From contig JAYGHB010000005.1 in the NCBI GenBank assembly GCA_034931985.1, positions 62,001-126,000 on the forward strand: a stretch of DNA of 64,000 bases, read 5' to 3'. Shown here in pieces: positions 9,319 through 17,901 of the stretch (positions within the stretch are counted from its first letter, which is position 1; each line of letters begins with the position of its first letter). The notes under the pieces were generated by a model that did not search any database, was not told the origin of the DNA, and worked only from the letters and a program-made list of their open reading frames with translations. Both the position numbers and the translations under genes were made by a program. The DNA comes from Halotia wernerae (GTDB taxonomy: Bacteria > Cyanobacteriota > Cyanobacteriia > Cyanobacteriales > Nostocaceae).

Positions 9319-9659
9319 AATATCTCCCCCGCGCTGGGAGATTGCCTCACCAGCTTAGAGGAGGTTGATACTGCCATCTTGTGGACTTTTGTCCATAAAA
9401 TCTCAACGCAACAATTTAATATTGGTATGCAATCAAGGCGTTTCTAAGCCACATCTTAACCTGGCATGTTGTGATCCGAAGAGATGTTGACTATTAGTAT
9501 GCATAATTTGTGGTGCTACCCACAAGTCTGCTATTTATTTTTTGGCGCTGCTGAATTTTAGGGATGAATGTCTCACGCAAAGGAAAATCCATAAAATCAT
9601 CTTGCATTTATGCAACGCCTATTTTTTGTATGATTAGTTAGCTTCTTCCTGCAATCGTA
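9319..9659. other. Intergenic upstream of mgtE
   Basis: No coding frame of note. It contains a palindromic CTCCCAGCGCGGGGGAG just before the mgtE start, whose right arm doubles as the ribosome site and could mask it. It also holds the short repeat GCATTTATGCAACGCC (about 9605) followed by a T run, which recurs near 16038. Confidence 0.45.
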
Positions 9660-10760
9660 TCACTCATTATCCTCAATTGATTCACCCGATTGGATAGTAT
9701 GAAACCATTTTTCCAAGCGATCGCCTAGTGCTGAGAGAGAAAATTCTGTTTCTGCTTGGTGGCGACAGGTGTAACGGTTAATTTCATCAAGACGAGTGAT
9801 CGCATCTACCAAGCCAGGAACACTATCAGGTTCTACCAAAAAGCCAGTTTTGCCATCTTGGATAATTTCTACTGGGCCACCCCGACGATAACAAATCACC
9901 GGTACTCCACAAGCCAAGCTTTCAATTGCGACATTTCCAAATGCTTCCACCCAATGAGGTGTCATCAATGATGCTTTGCACTCCCGTACTACTTGCTGCA
10001 TTTGATTTGTTGATAAAAACCCCAAATATTCCAAAGGTGCATTTGGATAATCCTGACAAATTTTTTGCCAGTATAAGTCATCTTGAATTTTCCCCATAAT
10101 TTTCAGGGGCATGTTTGTGATTTGCGATGCTGCTACTGCATCTTCCAAACCTTTTTCTGGTGCAATTCTACCTACCCAGGCTAACTGGTGTTTTGGTTGG
10201 TTACAAAAATTATACAGTGATAAATCAATACCGTTACTGAGTACAGGACACTGTTGCTCAAGAGCGAAAGTGGCCGCTTGTGTTTGAGTATGAAAGCCAA
10301 TCGTACCAGGAAACTGACTTGCTACTTGTTTAATAATTGCGTCTAAGGCGTTACTCAGTGAACCCATGCTGAGTAAATGGGCGATTGAACAGTCGAAAAA
10401 AGGTGTAAGGTAGAACGGCAACCAATCGTAAGCAAAGTTCACAATCAGGTCATAATCACCCTGAACCTGATGAGCATAATCCCACATATTTGCCAGCACG
10501 GCATTTTCTGGCATAGTAATAGGGGCTGTGCGTGACTGGCTTTGGGCAATAACTTGTAAGTTACCAGGAATTTGCACCAAGGGTAGATCGTTTCCACTAG
10601 AACCCGCAGGAGCCACGATTTGCAGTTGATGACCACGCCGGAGCATTTCTTGTGCTATGTTATACAAGCTTAATTCCACACCGCCACCAAGTCCACTACC
10701 AAGGTGTCCTACAGGAGTAGAAATAAAAAGTAATTTTAGAAGTTTAGTAGAAGCACTCAT
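9660..10760 (-). CDS. GT4-type glycosyltransferase
   Basis: 366 aa GT-B glycosyltransferase. The N-terminal glycine loop STPVGHLGSGLGGGVELSLY contacts the acceptor or diphosphate. The donor domain has WVGRIAPEKGLEDAV and the motif EAFGNVAIESLACGVPVICY followed by GGPVEII and GKTGFLV. It is a cytoplasmic or membrane-associated sugar transferase of unknown product. The frame can open at a TTG at 10766, but ATG 10760 is preferred. It is divergent from the secreted protein at 10850 and has no polysaccharide cluster around it. Confidence 0.87.
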   Translation of the reverse strand: MSASTKLLKLLFISTPVGHLGSGLGGGVELSLYNIAQEMLRRGHQLQIVAPAGSSGNDLPLVQIPGNLQVIAQSQSRTAPITMPENAVLANMWDYAHQVQGDYDLIVNFAYDWLPFYLTPFFDCSIAHLLSMGSLSNALDAIIKQVASQFPGTIGFHTQTQAATFALEQQCPVLSNGIDLSLYNFCNQPKHQLAWVGRIAPEKGLEDAVAASQITNMPLKIMGKIQDDLYWQKICQDYPNAPLEYLGFLSTNQMQQVVRECKASLMTPHWVEAFGNVAIESLACGVPVICYRRGGPVEIIQDGKTGFLVEPDSVPGLVDAITRLDEINRYTCRHQAETEFSLSALGDRLEKWFHTIQSGESIEDNE

Positions 10761-10849
10761 CTGCAAGCAGTAAGAACAATTGGGTAGATGTTTTTGACCA
10801 GCAAGCGATCGCTTTAGATACTATAAAAAACGACACTACTAAAAATATT

Positions 10850-11305
10850 ATGGGCAAAGGATTGAGATTCAGTGGATTGCTACTTGCTGTTATGGGAAAT
10901 TTAGCATGGTCACTGAACGCTAAAGCAAGTTACAACGGCAAACTCACAGTAGAAATTGATGGATTGAGAAACAAAGTAGGGCAAGTCTGTGTCAGTATAT
11001 TTGCTGGTAGTCAAGGATTTCCTAATAACCGCGATCGGATCTTACAAAGGCAGTGTACCAAAATTAATGATACTTCCTTGAAAGTTAGTTTCGATAACTT
11101 AAAAGCAGGCAATTACGCCGTCGCTGTGATGCACGATCAAAATAACGACCTTAACCTTAATCGTAATGATTTAGGGATGCCCATCGAAGGCTTCGGATTT
11201 TCCAGAAATCCGGAAGTTCGCACCAATGCCCCCAAGTTTAGCGATGCTGCTATTTTGGTAGCAGGCCCGAACACTAATATCCAAATTCAATTGAAATATT
11301 TCTAG
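10850..11305 (+). CDS. Secreted DUF2141 domain protein
   Basis: 151 aa. Residues 1 to about 26 are a Sec signal peptide (RFSGLLLAVMGNLAWSLNAKA). The rest is a DUF2141 beta-sandwich: GKLTVEIDGLRNKVGQVCVS, then FDNLKAGNYAVAVMHDQNND, with the acidic repeat NDLNLNRNDLG and the closing PIEGFGFSRN. Members are periplasmic or exported proteins of unknown role; the Asp/Asn loop might bind calcium. Stand-alone gene. Confidence 0.82.
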   Translation: MGKGLRFSGLLLAVMGNLAWSLNAKASYNGKLTVEIDGLRNKVGQVCVSIFAGSQGFPNNRDRILQRQCTKINDTSLKVSFDNLKAGNYAVAVMHDQNNDLNLNRNDLGMPIEGFGFSRNPEVRTNAPKFSDAAILVAGPNTNIQIQLKYF

Positions 11306-11438
11306 GACTCTACCAATTCAATGATCACGAGTTCGTAAAAAACATTTTAGTGCTTTAGGACTATTTGAACTGAGTATTACAGAACTAACTAACCGCAGGA
11401 TCAGCCTCAGAATTAGCGTCTATTTATAGCGCTGAGTG

Positions 11439-12125
11439 TCACAACCGCTGAAGTAGGTTTAAACCGTGGGTATCAGTACCACAGGTATTGAAAAGGCCAT
11501 ATTCATCGGCTAGCTTTTGTACCTGTTGTGATTCCAAAGCTGTTGGTCTCCAGGGATTAGGGTTATTGTAGGCGTAGAAAGTTTCAACACCATCAATTCC
11601 CTGTTCAGCCGCCGCTGGAATTAAATCGAAATGCGATCGCTTATAACGCGCTGGATGAGCTAAGACTGCTAATCCCCCAGTATCATGAATGGCAGCAATT
11701 ACATTACTTGCTTGATATGCATGGCCTGTAGTAGCCTTTTTTTGTAAATAAGGTTTGATACTAGAGTGTTCTGGCTCGAAACCATAAGCCAAAATGTGAA
11801 CTTCATTATTTAACAGATTGGCATTAATTTCTGTCCCACTCCATAGGTGCGGAGTGTTAGCACCAGGATTGTTCCACTTCCAGTCTTCTAAACATATTTG
11901 TGCTGCTTTATACCCGTCAATACAGTGGTGGTCGGTGATGGCTAATCCTTGGAGACCGATCGCGATCGCTTGTTCCATCAATGCACTTGGCTGCAACCTA
12001 CCATCTGAGTGGACAGTATGCATGTGAAAATTAAATATCTTGGGACAACTTTGGGCATCAATCTTTTGAAATACTTGCTTTAGTAGTTCAGTGGAAGCAG
12101 ATGTTCGAGCAAAATTTACAATCAT
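11439..12125 (-). CDS. PHP domain phosphoesterase
   Basis: 228 aa. The PHP motif is visible as FNFHMHTVHSDGRLQP near residue 31 (HxH then a downstream Asp), GLAITDHHCIDG, GTEINA, VLAHPARY and GTDTHG. These His/Asp residues bind up to three metal ions. Relatives include YciV/RnaseAM-type phosphatases acting on nucleotides or short RNA; the exact substrate is not clear. Stand-alone gene on the minus strand. Confidence 0.87.
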   Translation of the reverse strand: MIVNFARTSASTELLKQVFQKIDAQSCPKIFNFHMHTVHSDGRLQPSALMEQAIAIGLQGLAITDHHCIDGYKAAQICLEDWKWNNPGANTPHLWSGTEINANLLNNEVHILAYGFEPEHSSIKPYLQKKATTGHAYQASNVIAAIHDTGGLAVLAHPARYKRSHFDLIPAAAEQGIDGVETFYAYNNPNPWRPTALESQQVQKLADEYGLFNTCGTDTHGLNLLQRL

Positions 12126-12703
12126 AATCCTCTCTGAATAAAAATATGTGATTTTCTACACCAACACACCATGCCTCTAGATGAGAAAATTCCAGCACTG
12201 TAAATTAGTGTGGGAGGCTATTGTATTAGTTTCACCCATGAAATTTTTCAATATGTTAAGACTACGTTAGCAAATCTCAACGATTATGGCCATGAGTATT
12301 TTGAATCGTCTTTATAAGCAGAAGTAAAAAATATTGCTAAAAATATCCATATACTCATGAAAAATATTTGCCAAAGAATTAGAAAAAATCAGGTTTGGTG
12401 AAGTTTTCTGCTTCACCAACCTCAAATCTAAATTTGACTACTATGTAATACCAATTTGAAAAAAGAATGTGACAGATAGACCATTGTAGTTTTAAAACTC
12501 GAAAAGTAGTGGCGTGGCAAGGCTAAAATAGTGCTTTATAATGAAATAAAATGAACTGCCGATAAACGCCGATAAGATGAATTTTATTAATGTGGCATTT
12601 TAGCTGTGTCAGTCCACTACAATAAAGCTTATGGATGGAATACACCACTTTAGCCCCTAGTCCTTTTGACCAACTAGAGTGTATTGCACACAAGCGAGAA
12701 GCG
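12126..12703. other. Intergenic stretch carrying a MITE
   Basis: No convincing gene. A 63-codon frame (12714-12523 minus) reads through the MITE described next and is not called. The rest is AT-rich DNA between the PHP gene and purM. Confidence 0.55.
12506..12620. mobile_element. MITE-like element, about 115 bp
   Basis: Left end GTAGTGGCGTGGCAAGGCTA and right end (reverse complement) GTAGTGGACTGACACAGCTA match over most of about 25 bases, giving imperfect terminal inverted repeats around an AT-rich, non-coding centre. A solo relative (GTAGTGGCGTGACAAGCCTA, reverse strand) lies at 14193-14216. The target duplication is unclear, perhaps AA. Confidence 0.6.
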
Positions 12704-13726
12704 CTATAATCCAACTAATTCACCTGAACCAGTAATCACTTCACCGATGGCCACAGCCGGAATATTCTGTGATTGAAAAAAAGTAATAATCTGTTCTGCT
12801 TGATGGGTTGGTACGAGTAGCACAAATCCAATACCCATATTGAAAGTGTTATACATCACTTGGGGACTGACCGATCCTGCTTCAGCTAGCCACTGAAATA
12901 GAGGTGGAATAGTCCAACTATTGGAGTTAATTTTAATGGCTTGATTTTTACCCAAACATCTAGGCAAATTTTCTGGTAATCCCCCACCTGTAATGTGAGC
13001 CATTCCGTGAATTTCTAACCCCGCTTGACGCGCTGCTAAAACGGGTTTGACATAAATACTTGTGGGTTGGAGGAAAGTTTCTCCTATGGTTTCACCACCT
13101 AATAATTTCGGGGTTTCGCTCCAAGAAAAATTGCCGTCATTAACAATTTTCCGGACTAAACTAAAGCCATTGCTATGTACACCAGTACTAGCGAGAGCGA
13201 TCGCTACATCTCCTACTTCTACTTGAGAACCATCCAACATTTCGCTTTTTTCTACAATTCCCACACAAAACCCAGCCAAGTCATACTCACCCACTTGGTA
13301 AAAACCAGGCATTTCTGCCGTTTCTCCTCCTAATAAGGCACAACCTGCTAGCCTACATCCAGAAGCTATACCCGCCACTACCTGAGTCAGCTGTTCTTTC
13401 TCTAACTTACTAGTTGCTACATAATCTAAAAAAAACAGCGGTTCTGCACCTAATGTTAGTACATCGTTAACGCACATTGCGACTAAATCAATACCAACGC
13501 TGTCATGACGGTTAAGAATTTGAGCGATTTTCAGTTTTGTACCTACACCATCCGTACCGGAAACCAATACTGGTTCCTGAAAACCTCCCGGTAGTTGAAA
13601 GCACCCGCCAAAACCACCTAGTCCCCCAATTACTCCCGGTCTAAAGGTGCTGTGAACCAAATTACGAATTTGATCTACAAAGGCTCGACCAGCCTCAATA
13701 TCAACCCCAGCATCCTGATAATCCAT
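12704..13726 (-). CDS. purM: Phosphoribosylformylglycinamidine cyclo-ligase
   Basis: 340 aa AIR synthetase, fifth step of purine synthesis: closes the imidazole ring of FGAM with ATP. Signature segments are GGFGGCFQLPGGFQEPVLVS then GTDGVGTKL, DLVAMCVNDVLTLGAEPLFF, LLGGETAEMPGFY and HITGGGLPENLPR. Normal length. Other pur genes are elsewhere (purD at 43.9-45.2 kb), so the pathway is scattered. Confidence 0.97.
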   Translation of the reverse strand: MDYQDAGVDIEAGRAFVDQIRNLVHSTFRPGVIGGLGGFGGCFQLPGGFQEPVLVSGTDGVGTKLKIAQILNRHDSVGIDLVAMCVNDVLTLGAEPLFFLDYVATSKLEKEQLTQVVAGIASGCRLAGCALLGGETAEMPGFYQVGEYDLAGFCVGIVEKSEMLDGSQVEVGDVAIALASTGVHSNGFSLVRKIVNDGNFSWSETPKLLGGETIGETFLQPTSIYVKPVLAARQAGLEIHGMAHITGGGLPENLPRCLGKNQAIKINSNSWTIPPLFQWLAEAGSVSPQVMYNTFNMGIGFVLLVPTHQAEQIITFFQSQNIPAVAIGEVITGSGELVGL

Positions 13727-13815
13727 AAAAGTTAGTCAATAATCCTTAGTCCATAGTCCACAGTAGGTGAATCTATAGTTAAAAGTCCATAGTCAGTCAG
13801 TTTTTGATTCTTGAC

Positions 13816-14022
13816 TTAAAATACTTCATCTTCAATACCGCGCCACCATTCACCCAAATTCATCAAATCTTGGTGTATGTCTGCTAACTCATTAGCATAA
13901 GTGTCTGCTGAAATCAACTCTCGGCGTTCTTGTAATTTTTTAAGCCGCAGTTGCACCAGTAGCCAAGGTTTAGCAATGCTATTTGTTGCTTCCATGTATA
14001 GTGCCAGTTCTTTGCTATTCAT
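13816..14022 (-). CDS. Small conserved-type cyanobacterial protein
   Basis: 68 aa, mostly helical and charged (MNSKELALYMEATNSIAKPW ... LIS ADTYANELADIHQDLMNLGEWW). It has a clear ATG start, no signal peptide and no membrane span. Composition and codon use look like a real gene. No family assigned and no function inferred. It sits between sodB and purM, all on the minus strand, but spacing of about 90-210 nt argues against a tight operon. Confidence 0.7.
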   Translation of the reverse strand: MNSKELALYMEATNSIAKPWLLVQLRLKKLQERRELISADTYANELADIHQDLMNLGEWWRGIEDEVF

Positions 14023-14147
14023 ATATTTTATTTTAATTTCACTACCTTTTAAGATACACTAGGCAGTTGACAGCAAAGAAATTAAAAGCAGCCACGATAA
14101 TCACGTGACTGCTGGCAACATTCATAACTCAACTGATGCGTTGTTTT

Positions 14148-14174
14148 GTTGGGTTGCGCTGCACTTAACCCAAC
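14148..14174. repeat. Palindromic repeat after sodB
   Basis: GTTGGGTT, a 10-11-nt loop with GCGCTGCAC, then AACCCAAC. The same hairpin family, with a longer stem, occurs at 50832-50874. It may also act as a transcript end for sodB. Confidence 0.6.
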
Positions 14175-14229
14175 CTACGCCTAATGCACCAAATTAGGCT
14201 TGTCACGCCACTACAATTCTGAAAAATGA

Positions 14230-14832
14230 CTAAGCTTTAGCGTAATTTTCAGCAGCAAATTCCCAATTTACTAACTGGTCTAAGAAGTTCTTGATAAACG
14301 CTGGACGAGCATTTCTGTGGTCGAGGTAGTAAGCGTGTTCCCAAACATCCAAGGTTAGGAGTGCTTTTTTACCATGTGCTATAGGGTTTTCTGCATTTGG
14401 TGTTTTAATCACCTGTAGCTTACCACCATCATCAATTAGCCAAGCCCATCCACTACCAAACTGAGTTGCAGCAGCGTTAGAGAACTCTTCTTTAAATTTG
14501 TCGAAGCTACCAAAGTCTTTATCAATCTTGGCTGCGAGTTCACCGCTAGGTGCGCCACCACCAGCAGGCTTCAAAGAATTCCAGAAGAAGGTATGGTTCC
14601 AAACTTGAGCAGCGTTATTGAAGATTCCTGTCTTGGAGGAGTCTTTAAAGGCAATTTTGATCACCTCTTCTAACGGTTTATCAGCTAGTTCTGTACCATC
14701 AGTAAGCTTATTGAGGTTATCTACATAAGATTTGTGATGCTTGCCATAGTGATACTCAAAAGTCTCACCTTTCATGCCATAAGGCTCTAGGGCATTAAAG
14801 TCAAAGGGTAGGGGGGGCTGTGAAAATGCCAT
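14230..14832 (-). CDS. sodB: Superoxide dismutase, iron type
   Basis: 200 aa. Converts superoxide to oxygen and peroxide in the cytoplasm. Metal ligands are His28 in YHYGKHHKSYVDNL, the His of VWNHTFFWNSL, and Asp and His of DVWEHAYYLDH. The motif AATQFGSGWAWL marks the Fe-type rather than the Mn-type. No leader peptide. Peroxide made here could be handled by PrxQ at 1.6-2.1 kb. Confidence 0.96.
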   Translation of the reverse strand: MAFSQPPLPFDFNALEPYGMKGETFEYHYGKHHKSYVDNLNKLTDGTELADKPLEEVIKIAFKDSSKTGIFNNAAQVWNHTFFWNSLKPAGGGAPSGELAAKIDKDFGSFDKFKEEFSNAAATQFGSGWAWLIDDGGKLQVIKTPNAENPIAHGKKALLTLDVWEHAYYLDHRNARPAFIKNFLDQLVNWEFAAENYAKA

Positions 14833-15045
14833 TTTGTGAAATCCTCTCTTTACTGTTTTCCAGTTTAAAGCTGTTGCAAAAACCTAGGAAATGACAGGTT
14901 TTGTTGACAGTAGTTTGATATCCAAATTCCAGGATATAAAACTTAACGAGGTCATTCTACTACCAAAATGAGGATATAAGACAAAATACCCTTGTAAATC
15001 ATCCCAAAGCATTGGTGACAAGTTCAGCCTTTAGGGGAATGGCTT

Positions 15046-15285
15046 TTATCTGTATGCGATGTAATCCATTCGTTCAAGGTCGCTGCGATTTAAATTTTCT
15101 AACCGCAAAATAATTCTTTCACCAAGGCTAGGACATTCAAGAACAAACAGGGCGGGAATATAAGCATCTGCTCCCGCATAAAATTTAGAGTAAAGCTATA
15201 GGCATTTTCTATATCTTTAGCTTCTAGCTGACGTAGTTGAGACTCGAACTCAATGTATCGATAGCAATGGCTTGAGTGAAACTAA
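15046..15285 (-). pseudogene. Frameshifted C-terminal gene fragment next to the gap
   Basis: Just before the N run, minus-strand DNA encodes FTQAIAID, the middle of the neighbouring TPR protein, and then an unrelated tail. The tail reads EFESQLRQLEAKDIENAYSF, loses frame near 15185, and continues as YAGADAYIPALFVLECPSLG then ERIILRLENLNRSDLERMD, stop at 15046. It looks like a chimera of a TPR gene copy and a degraded unknown gene. The assembly gap makes the exact structure uncertain. Confidence 0.45.
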
Positions 15286-15385
15286 NNNNNNNNNNNNNNN
15301 NNNNNNNNNNNNNNNNNNNNNNNNNNNNNNNNNNNNNNNNNNNNNNNNNNNNNNNNNNNNNNNNNNNNNNNNNNNNNNNNNNNNN
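15286..15385. other. Assembly gap, 100 N
   Basis: Exactly 100 undetermined bases, the conventional placeholder for a gap of unknown size. Its right flank matches the TPR gene at 15599-15883, so the gap lies in a repeat that broke the assembly. Confidence 0.98.
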
Positions 15386-15455
15386 TCCCCGCCTCCTGGT
15401 AAAGATTTTGCTTACCGAAAGCTCTCCCTTGTTCAAAAAGTTCTTGAGCGTTCAT
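15386..15455 (-). pseudogene. 5' part of a second TPR gene copy, cut by the gap
   Basis: Encodes MNAQELFEQGRAFGKQNLYQ then EAG, identical in amino acids to the start of the protein at 15599-15883, and runs into the N block. On the far side the frame resumes at FTQAIAID. It is a duplicate that may be intact, truncated or chimeric. Confidence 0.6.
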
Positions 15456-15598
15456 ACGCATCTCGCATCTAAAATTTGTGTCTGTCTCAGTTGGCTTAAA
15501 GTTGGTAACACTAATTTTATCGGAGCTTTAACTAAAACTATAAGAATATTCACGTCAATAGATTCAATAACCCTGCACTGTTGTATGGATACGTCTAT

Positions 15599-15883
15599 CT
15601 ATTTATCTAATCGGAACTCTTCTCGCGTACCTTCAATTAATTCCTGCATAGAGTTAGCTAAAACTAAATCTCCTCTAGCCTGAAAAAGCTCTAGAGCTTT
15701 CTGCAAATCTTCAATTGCTTCTTGCGGGTTATTCTGTAGAACTCGGAGACTACCACGAAACGCGTAAGCTTCTGCAAAATTAGGATCAATAGCGATCGCT
15801 TGAGTGAAATTAATCCCCGCCTCCTGGTAAAGATTTTGCTTACCGAAAGCTCTCCCTTGTTCAAAAAGCTCTTGAGCGTTCAT
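15599..15883 (-). CDS. Small TPR-repeat protein
   Basis: 94 aa from the ATG at 15883. The pattern GRAFGKQNLYQEAGINFTQA then IAIDPNFAEAYAFRGSLRVL and PQEAIEDLQKALELFQARGD is two to three tetratricopeptide repeats, a protein-docking fold. The frame opens further upstream (15988), but that extension has low-complexity codons and MNAQELF is repeated as the start of the sister copy at 15455, which supports this start. The partner protein is unknown. Confidence 0.7.
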   Translation of the reverse strand: MNAQELFEQGRAFGKQNLYQEAGINFTQAIAIDPNFAEAYAFRGSLRVLQNNPQEAIEDLQKALELFQARGDLVLANSMQELIEGTREEFRLDK

Positions 15884-16078
15884 TATACGTCTCAACTCCT
15901 GTTGTTGATGGCTGTTATCTAAACTACCTAAGTTGATTATCTGTCCTGACGGCTGAGTTAAAATATCGGCTTTCGCGCAAAGCCGCAAAGGCGCGAAAAA
16001 TCAATCTTTAGTCTTGGTCAAACATCTCAACTCATCCCGCATTTATGCAACGCCGCTTTTTTTTTAATGACTATTTTT

Positions 16079-16110
16079 ATAATGGTGAGTACTCATTTAC
16101 TCACCATTAT
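16079..16110. terminator. Inverted repeat after panC-cmk
   Basis: ATAATGGTGAGTA, a 6-nt loop, TACTCACCATTAT: a perfect 13-bp stem 14 nt past the stop of panC-cmk. It is flanked by T-rich DNA on the left and A/T on the right, so it may end transcripts from either side. Confidence 0.55.
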
Positions 16111-16123
16111 ATTTAACCAAAAA

Positions 16124-17728
16124 CTACCGTTGAGCTAACTGCTGCTGGTAGCTATTAATAATTTGTGCTGCAATTTCAGACACGCTCAAACCGTCGGTTT
16201 GAACTTCAATTGCATCTGCTGCTTTTTGCAAAGGAGAAACTTCACGAGTGCTATCTTTCCAGTCACGTTCAGCGATATCTCGTTTCAGTTGCTCTAAACT
16301 GACTTCAGGTTGACCTTGTTTTTTAAAGTCTTGCTGACGGCGGCGGGCGCGTTCACTTACAGAGGCATTTAAAAAGATTTTCACTTCAGCATCGGGGAAA
16401 ACATGAGTACCAATGTCTCTTCCTTCAGCTACTAAACCACCTTTTTTTCCCCAGCTTTGCTGTTGTTTAACTAATGCCTGACGTACAGCACTTTGGGCAG
16501 CGATCGCCGATACTTGAGATGTCACCTCAATTGTGCGAATTGCCTGGGTAACATCAGTATCATTAACCCAAACTCGCACCGGAGATTGCAGATCAGGACT
16601 GGGAGTAAGTTCAATTTTACACTGGTTAGCTAATTCGGCGATCGCACACTCATCGTCAATGGCAATATTTTGTTGTAATACTAGCCAAGTGACAGCACGG
16701 TACATCGCCCCCGTATCTAAATACACTAAGCCCAACTCTGCCGCTACTCGACGAGCCACTGTGGATTTTCCGGCTCCAGCTGGCCCATCAATGGCAATGA
16801 TGGGTTGGCGATCGCGCAAGATGGTATTATCAATCAACCGTGTAGAACCAAGACGAGCTGCGATCGCCAGCATTCCTTCCCTCTCAATTTTTTCTAAAGA
16901 CATCAATGTAGTCGGTTCAACCAATTCAATATATTCCACAAATACAGTATTGACCCTTGCCACTTCTTGCTCTACCACTGCTATTAGCTGACTGCTGTCA
17001 CAAACACCTGCCTTGAACGCAGCTTTTGCCTGCTGCAAGCCACGATATAATACCGCTGCTTGCTCTTTTTCTTGTGCAGTCAAATATTGATTACGGGAAC
17101 TCAAGGCTAGACCTGATGCTTCCCGTACTATTGGACAGGCAACAATATCTACTGGCAAATTTAAATCAGCCACCAGCCGTTTAATAATAGCTAGTTGCTG
17201 ACCATCTTTTTGACCGAAATAAGCTCGGTCAGGCTGCACTAAGTTCAAAAGCTTGGTCACAATCGTAGCCACACCCTGAAAATGACCTAGCCGAGAACGA
17301 CCACACAAGCCTGTTATCATAGCAGATGGAGGGATTACTTGTGTAACTTTAGATTCTTGTATACTCTTCGGAGGAACCCCGATTTCATCCGGAGTAGGTG
17401 CAAAAATTGCATCCACTCCCGCATATTCACAAAGTTGTCGGTCTTGCTCTAAAGTCCGAGGATAGCGTTCATAATCTTCATTAGGAGCAAATTGCAGGGG
17501 ATTGACGAAAATACTGACAATCACCGTAGAATTTTCTTGCCGCGCTCTTTTTATCAAACTTAAATGACCTTGATGCAAGCTTCCCATTGTTGGTACTAAG
17601 CCGACTGCCGTTTGATACCAGCTAGTTATCTCATCTAGTGCTAGACCTTCTGGAAACTTCAGCTTGTTTTTGGAGCCACGTTTAGTTAAATAGCAGCGTA
17701 AAGCTGCAACTGTTGTCAGCAGACGCAC
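16124..17728 (-). CDS. panC/cmk: Bifunctional pantothenate synthetase / cytidylate kinase
   Basis: 534 aa fusion, the usual arrangement in cyanobacteria. Residues 1 to about 300 are PanC: GLVPTMGSLHQGHLSLIKRA (the HxGH ATP site), FVNPLQFAPNEDYERYPRTL and FGQKDGQQL; it joins pantoate and beta-alanine. From about residue 307, IAIDGPAGAGKSTVARRVA is the P-loop of cytidylate kinase, followed by YLDTGAMYRAVT and GRDIGTHVFPDAEVKIFL; it phosphorylates CMP/dCMP. The two reactions belong to coenzyme A and pyrimidine pathways. The fusion is known; why it is kept is not. Confidence 0.97.
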   Translation of the reverse strand: MRLLTTVAALRCYLTKRGSKNKLKFPEGLALDEITSWYQTAVGLVPTMGSLHQGHLSLIKRARQENSTVIVSIFVNPLQFAPNEDYERYPRTLEQDRQLCEYAGVDAIFAPTPDEIGVPPKSIQESKVTQVIPPSAMITGLCGRSRLGHFQGVATIVTKLLNLVQPDRAYFGQKDGQQLAIIKRLVADLNLPVDIVACPIVREASGLALSSRNQYLTAQEKEQAAVLYRGLQQAKAAFKAGVCDSSQLIAVVEQEVARVNTVFVEYIELVEPTTLMSLEKIEREGMLAIAARLGSTRLIDNTILRDRQPIIAIDGPAGAGKSTVARRVAAELGLVYLDTGAMYRAVTWLVLQQNIAIDDECAIAELANQCKIELTPSPDLQSPVRVWVNDTDVTQAIRTIEVTSQVSAIAAQSAVRQALVKQQQSWGKKGGLVAEGRDIGTHVFPDAEVKIFLNASVSERARRRQQDFKKQGQPEVSLEQLKRDIAERDWKDSTREVSPLQKAADAIEVQTDGLSVSEIAAQIINSYQQQLAQR

Positions 17729-17901
17729 AAAATACCCCTAGTTCTTCTTGAGCCTCTCCCCCGTTAGTTTATATCTGAAACAGGAAGAAGAGATAGTTGA
17801 ACTAGGGGAATTAAGAATTGAGTTTGAAGATTAGGAATTAGGGGCCAGGGGGATAAGGAGACAAGGAGAATAACCAAACCTATGCCCTATGCCCTAATAA
17901 T

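Noticed and set aside
12523..12714. 63-codon minus-strand frame
   Set aside because: Reads through a MITE and overlaps the end of purM.
16533..16991. 152-codon plus-strand frame inside panC-cmk
   Set aside because: Antisense shadow of a strongly conserved enzyme gene.
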